This document shows positions 34,710 to 47,300 of a DNA stretch of 64,000 nt, in pieces (the first letter of the stretch is position 1; each line of letters starts with the position of its first letter). Source of the DNA: Telmatactis stephensoni (Eukaryota; Cnidaria; Anthozoa; Actiniaria; Isophelliidae); NCBI GenBank assembly GCA_029948255.1, contig JALIZF010001710.1:124001-188000 (forward strand), read 5' to 3'. Below the pieces are notes generated by a model. It saw only the letters and a list, made by a program, of their open reading frames with translations. It made no database searches and had not been told where the DNA came from. The position numbers were made by a program, and so were the translations under genes.

Positions 34710-35867
34710 TTATTGATCCTTAAGATATTTATACCAGCGCACTCCACCGTGGTCTTCAACAAACCTACAGTACGAGTCACTCTTCCATAAAGCCTTCAAT
34801 ACTGGTGTGTCGTCATAAGTATAATACTTTCCTAATATTGGTTTGATATGCTCTGTAGCTTCTTTCAGGTGATAGTGAGGCATGTAGGAGAATAAATGAT
34901 GAGCGATGTGGGCATCGGTGAGATTATGGAAAACAACGTTCAGAATACCATAATCTCTGTCCACTGTGCATAGGGCACCTTTTAACCAGGTCCAATCTTC
35001 GTCATCGTAATGGGGGATCTTTATATCGGTGTGCTGTAAGTAAGTCACAATAACGAGCCACATGTTGACGTTCAGGTATGGTATACCATACAGAAATATG
35101 ACCCATGTGGAACCAAAGATACTTGCTAGATATCCCAGAAATACCACCCACAGAACAATTCCAATATCGCTAATTATAACATCTAGATACTCTTTGTCGT
35201 TGAATAAAGGACCCTTGGGAAGGAAATGGTCAACGTGGGTGCCATACTTGCGACCACGGGCATGGAATATCAGGTATCCTGGAAAGCCAACTGTCAGGTA
35301 ACGAATGGTATGAGCTAATCTTCGAAAAAAGTTTGGAAATTCCATGCCATTTTCTTCCTGGAGTTCCTTTCTTGTAACTGGGACAAACGCCTCATCGCCA
35401 TCCATTCGGTTTGTATTTCTGTGGTGCTTGGAGTGGCTAATTCGCCACGAATGGTAAGGCACCAGAAGGACGGTATGAAGGACTAGCCCTAACCAATCAC
35501 ATATAGCTTTGCTGTCACAATACGAATAGTGCCCGCATTCGTGAGCAATTATCCAAACACTGAATGATACACATCCTTGACAGATCCAATAGACTGGCCA
35601 AAACACTAGCTTTGCGTACCACGGCAAGCTAGAGTTATACACCAATAAACCCACGTAAAATAAACCAAACACCATCGCCAAGTCGAGGACCAGATACAGA
35701 GTTGATTTGACGAAGGATTTTTCAAAACAGTGTGGCGGTATTGCATTCTTGATGTCTTTGAGATTAAAAGGGGGATCCACCGATGGGGCCTTAGCGTTTT
35801 CGTCCTGTAAAATCTCAGAAGCGATTATATTTTCTCCTTTAGGCGAACCGCGAGATTTGAGAGTCAT
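34710..35867 (-). CDS. Methyl-end / delta-12-type fatty acid desaturase (omega-x), single exon
   Basis: A complete uninterrupted frame of 385 residues. It has the three histidine boxes of membrane fatty acid desaturases at FAD2-like spacing: HECGH (109-113), HSKHH (145-149) and HIAHH (320-324), which bind the di-iron centre. Hydrophobic segments lie at ~55-77, ~83-108, ~125-140 and ~230-275, between boxes. The sequence after box 2 (RNTNRMDGDEAFVP) is typical of plant/fungal/invertebrate delta-12/omega-3 enzymes, so the expected reaction inserts a double bond toward the methyl end of oleate or linoleate in the ER. There is no cytochrome b5 domain, as usual for this class. Regioselectivity cannot be read from sequence. 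Start: the first Met, followed by a polar N-terminus. The stop codon sits inside AATAAA. The lack of introns, unlike neighbouring genes, fits transfer or retroposition. Confidence 0.93.
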   Translation of the reverse strand: MTLKSRGSPKGENIIASEILQDENAKAPSVDPPFNLKDIKNAIPPHCFEKSFVKSTLYLVLDLAMVFGLFYVGLLVYNSSLPWYAKLVFWPVYWICQGCVSFSVWIIAHECGHYSYCDSKAICDWLGLVLHTVLLVPYHSWRISHSKHHRNTNRMDGDEAFVPVTRKELQEENGMEFPNFFRRLAHTIRYLTVGFPGYLIFHARGRKYGTHVDHFLPKGPLFNDKEYLDVIISDIGIVLWVVFLGYLASIFGSTWVIFLYGIPYLNVNMWLVIVTYLQHTDIKIPHYDDEDWTWLKGALCTVDRDYGILNVVFHNLTDAHIAHHLFSYMPHYHLKEATEHIKPILGKYYTYDDTPVLKALWKSDSYCRFVEDHGGVRWYKYLKDQ

Positions 35868-37706
35868 AACGATCGGAGGGCTAAAGTATACTTATTGAAA
35901 AAGAATATGATACAGACTTGAAGAGCGTGAACTAGTCATGAACCTTAATACTGTCATCGACCGGTAAAATCTTCATGAATATTAATATTGTATTCATGAA
36001 TGAAATTCTTGTTGATTAAAATTAGGTGAGCGGAGTGAGACCCAATCCTTTGGCACAGTCCCTTGAACACAGACATTATTGTCCTCTCAACCAATCACCG
36101 CACATGACAATCAAAGTTTCGTTGTGATTGGCTGGTCCCCCTCTCTTCACCTGTCGTGATTCCCAGCATCAACTAATAAATAATTAACAGTGCTATCGCA
36201 GGTGAAATCGTCGCCAACCTTTGTCATTCTAAAATCAATAAAATTTTATTGGATAAAATCCAGTGTTATTCATTACTTAGTTTGAAATAACGCCAGCGAC
36301 TTGAAACTATTAAAATTTTGCATGATTTGAGTTTTCTTTCAAGTCTTTTCTATCGCTAACAAATCAAACACTGATTGATGTGAGGAGGCGTGAGGGTTAG
36401 ACCATTCATTTTTAAAGCGCCATTGGTAATAAGGGTCAAAGAGAGATTTTGTGATATTTGGAAACAGAAGAAGTGTTATTAAACACAGTCCTCCACGTTA
36501 AAACAATTCAAAATATCCTTGAGTGGTTCGAACTAATTAACTTTACAAAATCACAACGAGTTATTAAGATAGCATGAGATATTCGATAGAAATACTTTGT
36601 CGTTTCCGTTGGAATAGTTCCACAGTTTTATCTAGAATTAATGTTGTTTATATAATAAATGTTTAATGTTTGGACTGGTCCTAAAATTTTCAGTCTGTTT
36701 TAACGTGATCAGTACGACATGGGTTAGCTAGTTTTGAAGGATTAAACTGAAGGGAAAAGATCATTAAGAAAGCAATACAAAAACAATTTAAAACCGTAGA
36801 AAACGTCAAACCACAACACTTAAGGAAATAATGAGGGAATCAGTAAAGACGTGACTGAGCTAGTATATGATAATGTGGTAATGTTTTGAATGAGTCTATT
36901 ATAATGAGCTTGTCTTTATCTTTGTACTAATTGACCAGTATATTTTGTTTGATTATTTAATATTGCCGATTGCCGAGTTTCCGCTAACAAATCCATCAGA
37001 TTTCTCTGGGAATTTTCTTTTTAAAGTTATCATTTGTAAATCCCGATACACATGTATGAACTCGAAAAACTCGGTCCTTACCTGGTGAATGAGCATATTT
37101 ATTGATAGGGTGGAAATATTAATTATATTATTAGTTTTGTGTATGAACAAAACTTCTTATCGGTTATCTGAAAAAGCCCACCATTTCAAACTCGGTGATT
37201 AAAATCTATATTGGCGAACCGATTTCTTCTATCGTTTACTTCAAATGTTCGGATCTCTTTATACTATCATCCGTCGGAAGTAGATTTATCAAATCAAACT
37301 ATTTTTGAATGTGACTTAAAAACGTTTTTTTAACACCGCATTTCCCAATTTTTTAAAGGTCGTTTTATTTGAATCATTTTCATAAGAAAAGACAACAACA
37401 ACAACAACAAAAAAAAATGGTTCAACACAGAAAAGAAAGCAAAATTGACTAAAATTAAAGGATATATGGACACACGAAATTTAGGAATAAAAACTTTTAT
37501 GGAAAAGATTCCTAAAACTCATTGAAAAAAAATTTCGTTAAGCGTTCAGATAGAGGCCCATCAGTGGAGCCCTCTTTTCTCGTGACGCCAGTCAGGCAAT
37601 GCGACTGAAGCCGTACATGTATTCTTCATTTCGCTTTGACTTTTTTGACTCCACGATATTTTAAACTAAGATTTGCTCTTGTTCGCGCTAAAATATTGCT
37701 GTTATT
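35868..37706. other. Intergenic, no gene seen
   Basis: Upstream of the desaturase. A small palindromic stretch (TTCATGAATATTAATATTG) lies at about 35970-36000. No supported frames. Confidence 0.5.
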
Positions 37707-38449
37707 TTAAGGTAATTCCGTAGAAATAAAACTACAAATGAAATTCTCATAAAACTTCGCACAGTGATAATTTTTGAGTTGCTTATCCCAAAAATGAAAT
37801 AAAAAATGGGGGTCACCGTAGCCGTTTTTGCGCTAGATTGCTTTAAACTACACCATCTTTTGTGTCTTGAGGGCTCAAGATTTGAAGATCAAAATCGCGT
37901 CAAAAATTATTAATTTCTTAAATCTGAGCAGTGCTAGCTGACTAAAATGAGCTCATTTTCTCTCTTTGGGCAATAGCCTAGTGTTATGATGCAATAAATT
38001 GTTGTAAAAATGCGTTTGCTACAAGAAAGAATGTAAAATTGGTTGATAGTACGTGCCTTGAAGCAGCGTGAAAGCACCTTCTGACCGCACGTTTTATAAA
38101 ATATCTAAAAAACTGGAAATGGAATCTTGACAATAATTATATATATAAGAGAACCTTATTACCGATGATTTGCAAAAATAAAAAGAATAGGTGCCCGTGC
38201 TCGTTTCCGCGCTACGACGCGCTAAAGTGTGAAACAAGACGTCGTAAACAGCCTGTGACCGAAGAGGACTGAGGCGAGTAACCACTATAGCGCCTCTTAG
38301 AGCGTGTCTACTGTTCAAAACTTCATAAGACTAAAGCTTGCACCATTTTAAGTCAAATATATATCTTTTACAATCAAACAAATCAAAATAGGCTGAACTA
38401 TGCTATGCGCAGTAGAGATGCGCACTGCAAAACTACGGAATTACCTTAA
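37707..38449. mobile_element. TTAA-flanked element, 743 bp
   Basis: The ends TTAAGGTAATTCCGTAG and CTACGGAATTACCTTAA are perfectly inverted. It contains GGGGGTCACCGT (37808) and a right-end block TGCGCAGTAGAGATGCGC shared with 31489-32254, so the two belong to one family. It is non-coding. Confidence 0.8.
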
Positions 38450-38689
38450 ACTTGTGGCTGGTCAAAAACTGAGTTTTGCTCTGAAAGCTGGCTAACGTCG
38501 AAATTCAAATGCGTACGCAAACTTCTGGCGCATATAATGGCGGGCTGTTTAAACTTCTGCCTAGTACTTAATTTTAATGTTCCTTTTAACTACTTATCAA
38601 AACTTCTATCGACCAACAAATGAAGAAAAACGCTACAGCTTGCTACTCCGTTAGTAAGACTCAATGTTGGACTAAATTTATCGAAAATT

Positions 38690-39187
38690 ATGGTGCCAAG
38701 TTCAACAGAAGTCTCGAAAGCACAACTTGAAGCAATCAAAGTCAACGAACTCCTTCTTGTCAACATCTTTCTTTTGACCATTAGTGACAATCAGCTTGTT
38801 GGAATACATCCCAACTGTGGTATTTCAGTTCGAACCAAATGTTCATCTTGCCTTAGAACTATCGCTCGGAATTACCGGAGCGTAATTTGCTGTACTTGCG
38901 AAGAAATTTTACATATTAAATGTGGTGGAGCGAGTCTCCGCGGCGTGTTATAAAGACCTCCTTTCTGGTAATATTCCTGAATGGCAGTAAATTTCAAGAC
39001 GGTAAATTTCATGTCAAACTGAGTAAGCATTTGTTCGACGTACTGGTTCTTACTGAAACTAAATTGAATCACACGTTTCCAAATACACAATTTCAAATTG
39101 ATGGCTTTCGATTCCTACGCAAAGATCGGAACATACATGGTGGCGGAATTATGCGCGATATTCCACAATCTGCAAAACGTCTGTGCA
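38690..39187 (+). pseudogene. Broken non-LTR retrotransposon: PHD-like finger plus start of APE endonuclease
   Basis: One frame gives CGISVRTKCSSCLRTIAR then CCTCEEILHIKCGG, the Cys/His pattern of a PHD-like finger found at the N-terminus of some CR1/L2-type elements. A shifted frame continues KDLLSGNIPEW. A third gives FDVLVLTETKLNHTFPN and then FRFLRKDRNIHGGGIM. This is the N-terminal core of the APE-type endonuclease: ETKL with the catalytic Glu, then the R(K)D(R)..GGGG loop. Frameshifts and loss of everything after this point make it a dead fragment. A MITE abuts it at 39188. Confidence 0.7.
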
Positions 39188-39452
39188 AGAGACCATAATA
39201 CTAAGAGATTGATGTCTGTGCGATGTTCGTGGCGGCTAAGGCTATTTTTAGTAACTTCGCCATCGCGCGCGCAAAGGCTCTCAAACAATAGAATTCAAAA
39301 GCCGAAAGCAAACGAGTCCCGTCCGTGCGCACGTCAAAAATCAAATTCCATTGTCTGAGAACCTTTGCGCGCGCGATGGCGAAGTTACTAAAAATAGCCT
39401 TAGCCGTCACGAACATCGCACAGACATCAATCTCTTAGTATTATGGTCTCTT
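39188..39452. mobile_element. MITE family D, ~100 bp perfect arms
   Basis: The left arm AAGAGACCATAATACTAAGA and right arm TCTTAGTATTATGGTCTCTT are inverted. They continue through CGATGTTCGTG and GGCGAAGTTACTAAAAATAG to a GCGCGCGCAAAGG core. A shorter relative lies at 47050-47233. Confidence 0.85.
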
Positions 39453-39526
39453 GGTCTGTGACATTACTAACAAAGTTGAATCACTCATGGTTATTGCGGG
39501 CCTATATAGACACCAAACATCACTAA

Positions 39527-39770
39527 TTCCTTTTATAAAATATTTGAGATATAACCGGAGCGCGCTGATTGACTGGCTTCCATGTTTATATCAGAGGACA
39601 GAGACATGGCTCGCTCAAAAAACGTCGAAAATATTTTATAAAAGCAATATAAAACAATCGCTTATGTCTCTGTCTCCTAAGTATGCTTTTCTCTTGCTCT
39701 ACATCTTCCATCGAGTTTATATCACAGTACAGAGACATGTGCGCGCGTTTTATATTCCTTAATTGGAAGC
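39527..39770. mobile_element. Hairpin MITE family A, copy 3
   Basis: Same orientation and leader as 5319-5595 (TATAAAATATTTGAGATATA, CGCGCTGATTG), but part of the hairpin is deleted between CTCTGTCTCC and CTTTTCTCTTGC. Confidence 0.85.
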
Positions 39771-40285
39771 AAGAACTTTTCAACCTTTGTAAATGCATGT
39801 ACATCATCTCATGCACACGTTATGCTTTTTTTTGGTGATTTAAACTGTGACATTTTACACAGTTTGATCCCGGTCGTGGGCACATGACAGCCTTAACTGT
39901 CGTACTGAGAGCGCCAATCTCGAAACCTCGAAAACCCCGCGCTTGTGCGGTTGCTTAAGATCTCTAATACGCAACGTGTTAATTAAAGCGCTTTTAAGCT
40001 TTTAGATTCCACACTTGAACTTACAAAACATCATAGGAAACATTTAAAATCGTAATAATATATAAAATTTATTTGTATATAACTCTGATAATGATATAGT
40101 TACTGTTTACGAGTCGAAACTTTTATATTAGTATACTTTGAAATTCATAAAAACCTTTTATCAAGTGAAATGTGTTCAACAGCAGCTGTAGTAGCAGTGG
40201 CCCGTTTTTGGGTGATTAACAAATGAAACTAATGAAAAAAGACTATTTTATGAGTACTAGTTGACAAAGGAAAACAATGGGTTAA

Positions 40286-40491
40286 GTGGGCTGTTTACAT
40301 GACACTCGGGTCATCCTAGCAGGCGAATCATCTTACCTGCTATACATTTACTGCATTCTGTTTAGTAGAATGATCCTAGTACCCGACGTGAAGACACAAA
40401 TTTCCATGTAAACAGAATGCAGTAAATGTATAGCAGGTAGGATGATTCCGCGCCTGCTAGGATGACTAGTGCCATGTAAACACCCCCCTTA
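40286..40491. mobile_element. MITE family C, uninterrupted copy
   Basis: About 205 bp with GTTTACATGACAC and GCCATGTAAAC ends. It carries GCATTCTGTTTAGTAG inverted to CAGAATGCAGTAAATG. It shows the empty site of the nested insertion at 27973-28438. Confidence 0.85.
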
Positions 40492-40721
40492 GAGTCTTCT
40501 AGTTTGCCAACTTTTCCAAGGGTTAAATGTAATCACTTCAGCACTAAAAAGAACAACAACAGCAGAGGAGGATGGAAGGGACATTCCGCATAAACAACGT
40601 AGAATTGAAGGTACCAAAGAACCGACATAACCTAGCAGGGTCCCAGTGAGAACAAGCAAGAATGTGTGCAGGCAGGGCGATGGAGAAACAGACAAATGAA
40701 CGAACAAACACGCTCACGTTA

Positions 40722-40955
40722 GGGACGGACCATTAGATTTTTGATGGGGGGGGGGGGGGGGGTTGGGCAATTTTTGTCATGCAGGAATTTTTTTTCGTCG
40801 TTAGTGGCGATGTACGAATTTAATTTTCAATTTGCATGAATATTTTTTGGAGGACTTTGGCTTTGCACGAATTTTTTTTCTTCCTTTAAAGCTGTGCTCG
40901 AATTTTTTTTTGGTTATTGCCCAGTCCCCCCATCAAAATTCTAATGGTCGGTCCC
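40722..40955. mobile_element. Harbinger-type MITE, 234 bp, TTA duplication
   Basis: GGGACGGACCATTAGATTTT and complement at the right end are flanked by TTA (40719-40721 and 40956-40958). The interior has T-rich runs after CGAATTT words. A 17-bp G run lies at about 40746-40762. Confidence 0.85.
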
Positions 40956-41355
40956 TTAGACAGTTATCGTCACCATTGGCAAGTCACTCAATAGCACTGT
41001 TGCCTTATCCATATTCTTCACGTCCGTCCAAGGGCACTAGGACAAAGGTAGAGGGGATTGTCTTACTTTAGAGCTTCAAAGGACTGACTGCAGATAAGTA
41101 CAATTTGTACGGCTCGGTTTATGAACACATAAACACACCGACTTTGTCCTAGTGCAATTGCCCTTCGTCCATTCACCATCATACAAACATTTATAGCTAT
41201 TTCTATTATAACCAAGCAATTCCTATGACTTCCTAAAAGCTGTTCACTTGCGCGCAGAATCAGGATAGAAATCTATTCCTCCCTCTTCAAAAATCGTTAT
41301 AATGACGTCATTCCTCAGAGGCCTGGTAACGAACAGAATATAAGACCAGTATATT

Positions 41356-44300
41356 CTATAAATCGATATGCATGCTCGCAAATCTATGTTTCAAGTGGTC
41401 CTTGCCAACAATCTTCGCTTTGGCTTGCTTGATGATATCCATAGCTTCATGTCTGCTTGTTTCGTCTTTCTTCTCTCTCATGGTAAACCAAAGAGCGACT
41501 GCACATCGACGCCCACTCTTGATGCCTAGAACTCCGTGAAGGTTTTCTACCCCGGCAGAGAAACCCACCAAACGGCCACACCGAGGCTTGACTTTAGCCT
41601 AAAAAAATAAGAAAGGGGAGACAGTTGCTTACATTAGTTTGTTGAGGAAGAGGTCTCAAGTCTACGCCGGCGGTGACGGAAAATCCATATTGGATAGATT
41701 TTCCAGTACAAAGTGAAACTGACCACGTACTGATGCTATAAACTTGCCGTTATGAAGGGAAGTGGATATTGACCTAGTCTAGAGGGGTACAGATTCGAGT
41801 GGTCTGAATTTCAACAAGGTGTATGTGGTTACCAAGGTTACCAACCTGAATGGTGTCATTTGGATGAGCGAAGATGAATTCTCCACCTTCAATATCTCCA
41901 TTTAAATAAAGCAAGGCACTGAAAAAAATCAGACATCAACCAAATTACTCATTGCAAGAGAATGACTGAACCAGGATTATCCAGAATAAAAAAAATAATG
42001 GGATTAAAAAGAGCACAAGTTTCAGGAAAGATCCAAAATTAACGACATTATGCACCTATCGGGGGGGGGGGGGGGAGGGGACGGTGGTCATACTAGAGGT
42101 ATACGACATTTTGCGAAAACATATTCATGATCCCCTCCCTCCTTGATAGATGCATTAGTGGGCTCGATAAGTAAGCGGATCTTTCCAGAAACGCCCCTGG
42201 TTACATGCGGAGAATTCTCATGTCTTACGTAATATAAAAATTAGGTACCACCTAATAGCGGACTGAGCTCCCATTTCAATCTTAACATTTTTTATGATTC
42301 AAATGAATTGGGCTTCCTGTGTTAATTGCCAAATTGTAAAGGGCTTGAAACTCTAATCCTGTGAACTGTATGGGCTTGTAAGCTCAATAATAACCTTTAT
42401 TACAGTATATTTTAATATTCAGATTCACTGTCAGATTTCATAATTGACTTTGTAGTGGTTCATAATTCTCAGAAATAGAAAGCAAAAATCTCGTGGTGGT
42501 CCAGTGATAGACCATACTAGCTACAATACCTGAAGTCTCTCCATGTGTAAGCAGGTGATCGCTTAGGACAACTTCCAGGTCCATCATGATGTAACAGGCA
42601 GTTGTCTGAATGGATTGGATGGCTTAGTGGAAGTTCCTTTAAGTCTTTATTCCCTAGCATTTAACAAGCGTGAAATAGAATTTATGTCAAATAAGACCCA
42701 TTTCTTTAATATACAGTCCACATTGAAAGAGGTTATCTATTGACAAGTACTGAAATGTCACAAGATCATCACAACAGCATTATCTTGGCAAACTCCGAAC
42801 GAACAACTAGAGTCCAAGTTACCAGTTTCCCATGGTTCCACTAACCTTCTATGGCTGTTCGACAGACAAGGTGAGTGTACGAGAAGTACAGTGGGGTGTC
42901 CATTTGGAAGTAATCCTCTACAAAAGCACGGCCTTTTTCGCTAGCATTCATGTAGAGCTCCACTGGCTCTATGCCTGTCTTTCCTGCCAAGATGGCCTGA
43001 AAAACAAATAAGAAAGTTAGTTTAACATTTGAATAACCAAATGGCGCCTCCGGTCATTGGCTTGGCCAAGTCTTCTTTCTCTCTGTGTGCGAGGTATTTA
43101 TACAGCGCTAGCATTTTTCAACACAAACTCCATCACTTGGGCAAGTTATACGAGCGAAATAAGGCTTGTGTCCTGAGCTGAACTGCTTTGTTAACGTCTT
43201 AGGTAAAATCAAAACATAAAATTTCGTTTATAAGGAGAGTTCGCGTATTTTGCCGCCTTTAATAAAAAAGACTTTCTGCGCTCATGTAAATGGACCTCAT
43301 TATTTGCGCGTTCATTCTAGACGATTAAGGTGGCTGGACCCTATTTCGCCAGTGCGCGGGTAGTCGAATTGAAGCGGCTATTAATTGCGTTACAGAATTA
43401 AGTTGACCAAACTTTTTACACACACCTACTACAAATGGACCAAATTTTATAATGATGCTAGTTTGGTTGAAATCGGAGCTTTTTTAACATCGAAATTGTT
43501 ATACACTTGATTTGAAATTTTGCCAATTTTCTCAAAATCCTGACCTCGACGAGCAAAACGATTTATGGGACTTTGTAAATCAAATGTTTGTCTATAATGT
43601 GAGAGCGTTTCAAGAAATTCTATTAAACCGATTTTGAGTAAAAACGGAGCAATTATTTTACTTTGAAGAAATTTAAAACCGCGGGTGCTCTACTAAAGTA
43701 ATTTTATAACCATAATTTCCCAAAGAAAAGTTGCAATATTTTTGGTTCCAAATAATACCAAGGCATGGTTCTTTATTTTGTGAATATGTCATCGTTTTTG
43801 CAGTTTTTGATTGCCGTTGAGACGACTGTACGTAAAGCACTAAATTGCCGCGTTTAACTCGGAATTTCGACATACACGTTAATAATACTGGTTCTTGAAA
43901 ACTAGTAGATGAATTTTTTTTTATTTCTCGATATTGAATATTCAATCCTTTACCAGTAAGGTGTGTAAATTACAAAGGCATTGAAGTTTTTTAAGACCAT
44001 TAAATAATTTTTTAAACATTGCCATATGTGCATCTCTATTCTCCGAGTTGTTGTCGGTGTTTGATTAAGCATGCCTGCATGCGTGTCGCTTTGGCGCCTC
44101 GTGCAAAAAATGCAAATATACATGGAAAGTCACGCCAGTGATATCCAGAGTAACGCTGTACGTAGCAGTTCCTTACTACAGTTTCTAGAACTATGGTATT
44201 TCCTTGTACAAAAAGAAAACGGAGAAGTGAAATATTGTTGGAAAACACATTAAAGGCTAAAAAGGCGAAGAAAAGTAGTTCACCAGTCCAGGTAACTTGG

Positions 44301-47300
44301 AAGACTTCCATGTATTTGCATTTTTTGCACGAGGTGCCAAAGCGACACGCATGCAGGCATGCATAATCAAACACCGGCAACAACTCGGAGAATAGAGATG
44401 CACATATGGCAATGTTTAAAAAATTATTTAATGGTCTTAAAAAACTTTAATGCCTTTGTAATTTACACACCTTACTGGTAAAGGATTGAATATTCAATAT
44501 CGAGAAATAAAAAAAATTCATCTACTAGTTTTCAAGAACCAGTATTATTAACGTGGATGTCGAAATTCCGAGATAAACGCAGGAATTTAGTGCTTTACGT
44601 ACAGTCGTCTCAACGGCGATCAAAAATAGCAAATACGATGACATATTCACAAAATAAAGAACCATGCCTTGGTATTATTTAGAACCAAAAATATTGCAAC
44701 TTTTCTTTGGAAAATTATTGTTATAAAATTAATTTAGTAGAGCACCCGCGGTTTTAAATTTCTTCAAAGTAAAATAATTGCTCCGTTTTTACTCAAAATC
44801 GGTTTAATAGAATTTCTTGAAACGCTCTCACATTATAGACAAACATTTGATTTACAAAGTCTCATAAATCGTTTTGCTCGTCGAGGTCAGGATTTTGAGA
44901 AAATTGGCAAAATTTCAAATCAAGTGTATAACAATTTCGATGTTAAAAAAGCTCCGATTTCAACCAAACTAGCATCATTATAAAATTTGGTCCATTTGTA
45001 GTAGGTGTGCGTAAAAAGTTTGGTCAAATTTATTCTGTAACGCAATTAATAGCCGCTTCAATTCGACTACCCGCGCACTGGCGAAATAGGGTCCAGCCAC
45101 CTTAAATTATATTCACAAGTTGACTAGCATAGTTGTCACCTAGGGCCAGTCACCTAATTAAGCTAAGGGCTTGTTATACTATGAAGCGGGCTAGCCCAGT
45201 TGAACGGACTCGGCTTAGTTTACCGAGATCACTCTCAGCCCTGTATTACATGAGTCGGCCAGACCATGCTAAGTCGTGTTTTCATCTAGAAAATCAACTG
45301 CTCATGCGTGCTAAGCAAAGCCGAGGTCCCTTTCGGCTAACTAAGCTGGGCTGACCCCTTGACGCGATTGTATGGAAAATTTTCAGCGCGCTTAATTAGA
45401 CGAGATCTCCGCGACAGCAACTTCCGGGATCTCGGGTGACCGGGCTGGCCCGTTTACCATATAATCGCAACGACCAAATTTTTAGCCTGCGTTGCTGGCG
45501 GTCTGCGGTTTTGGGGGCGGAGAAAAATGAAAGACCGCCCCCAAAACCGCAGACCGCCAGCAACGCAGGCTACCAAATTTTGTGTTTTTAGACAAGCCGT
45601 GATCTCGGCAAACCGAGCCAACCCGCTTCATAACTGAAGTCTTAAGTTTATTAGACCTACGGTTTAACCTACCTTAGATGCGTCTAAAGGGGTCACGCCT
45701 TCAAAAGTCTCTTTGTCAGTAAACGAGAATGGCTTGTCGTCTTTTTCTTTTGACTTGTCCTTGTAGCCATCACCTAATGTCGCCGTCTTCTGGCAAACAC
45801 CAAAATCATCAAGAACACACAATGTATAGCATTGTATGGCCCTCCAGAATGAATATAATATGCTTAACAATTCTATTTATCTTCATAGGAATCTTACTTG
45901 ATAGCTTAATATCCAGATAACGCAACAGACAAAACTACTGACAGCAAACTAGCATCTAAAAATAAACTCACTGGTGTGTATGTGAGAAAAAAGTCGATTT
46001 CAGTCACACAGAGAGAGCCTAGGAGGGATTATGTTCGACCAAAATAGAAACAGCCTGCTGTCAACAGTTAAAAACATTTTCGCACAAAAGAAGTTTTTTA
46101 AAAATGTGACTTACTTTTTACTTTTTACTTTTCCCACTTAAAACTGGAAATCTGGGTTGAGTTTATCTTTAAATTAAAATTAACCAAACTTTTAAAGTAA
46201 AAATTCTTAAAAATTTAAATTGGTATTTGCTTTCAGTTTACAAATTTAAATTTACTGATTTTAATGTATTTGCTTACCAGAGGTGGATATCAACGTAAAG
46301 ATTGTTAACATCAGCCTACGGGTCTATAAGCCGTTAGTATTGTTGAGCAATTACTTAACAAGAGGGCCATACGTACAAAGTATTATTGTTAACCCCTGAT
46401 TAGCTAGATTGCACAATTAGACCAGTTATAACATTTACATTGTTACTCTAAGTGGATCCTAGACACCATTTAATTGTACAACAACAACAACAGCAACAGA
46501 GGAAGGCCTTTGGTGTTTTTGCGCAAGTGTTTGGTAAACGTACGCAAGAAAACTGGCCTTCTTACGAGATCGTTTGAACTATACACCTATATATATTTCA
46601 AAAAAATATATCGTGTTGAGAGAGAGAGAGAAAAGACAAAAGGGAGTATGGGTAGAAATTACAGCTACAAAACCACATGATCATAGCACAATTCACATCT
46701 AACCTTCCCCCCTCCACCAAAGAACTTCATTTACTTATTTAAAGTTTTTGGACCAACGCCAATATTTCTACCCATACTTTCTTTCAGCTTGAGGGCTCTC
46801 GTCCGACAACAACCTTAATTAAAATAGGTGTATGCATGAATCTTCAATTTTAACAAATAACAACAACAACAACAAAAATTCTTGCATCGTCCTTGGAGTA
46901 CAGTAGCTACAAATTCCGATAATAGTTCATAAGAAGAGTTTTGAGGAAATTCTCTAAAGTTTCTACTACTTCTGATATGACATAATCAACGTTTTTCTCA
47001 TCATAAATGCAAGAGTTCCCGATAAATGCCATCAGTTTCTAATGTTTTTACCCCTGACCTCGCTTGCGCGCGCAAATCATAAAGAATTCTGGGAAATTCC
47101 GTGATGGTGAATTCTATTGTTCGAGAGCCCTGCGCGTGCGCGATGGCGTTGTTACTAACAATAACCAGTCGTCAAGAACATCGCACAGACATAAATACCG
47201 AGTTTCGCTCTCTTACTATTATGGTCTCTTGGTTATATTTACCTCTCCCGATTGTTGTTAACCTAAGATTTATTATTATCGCTTGCTCTAATTAAGGTAC

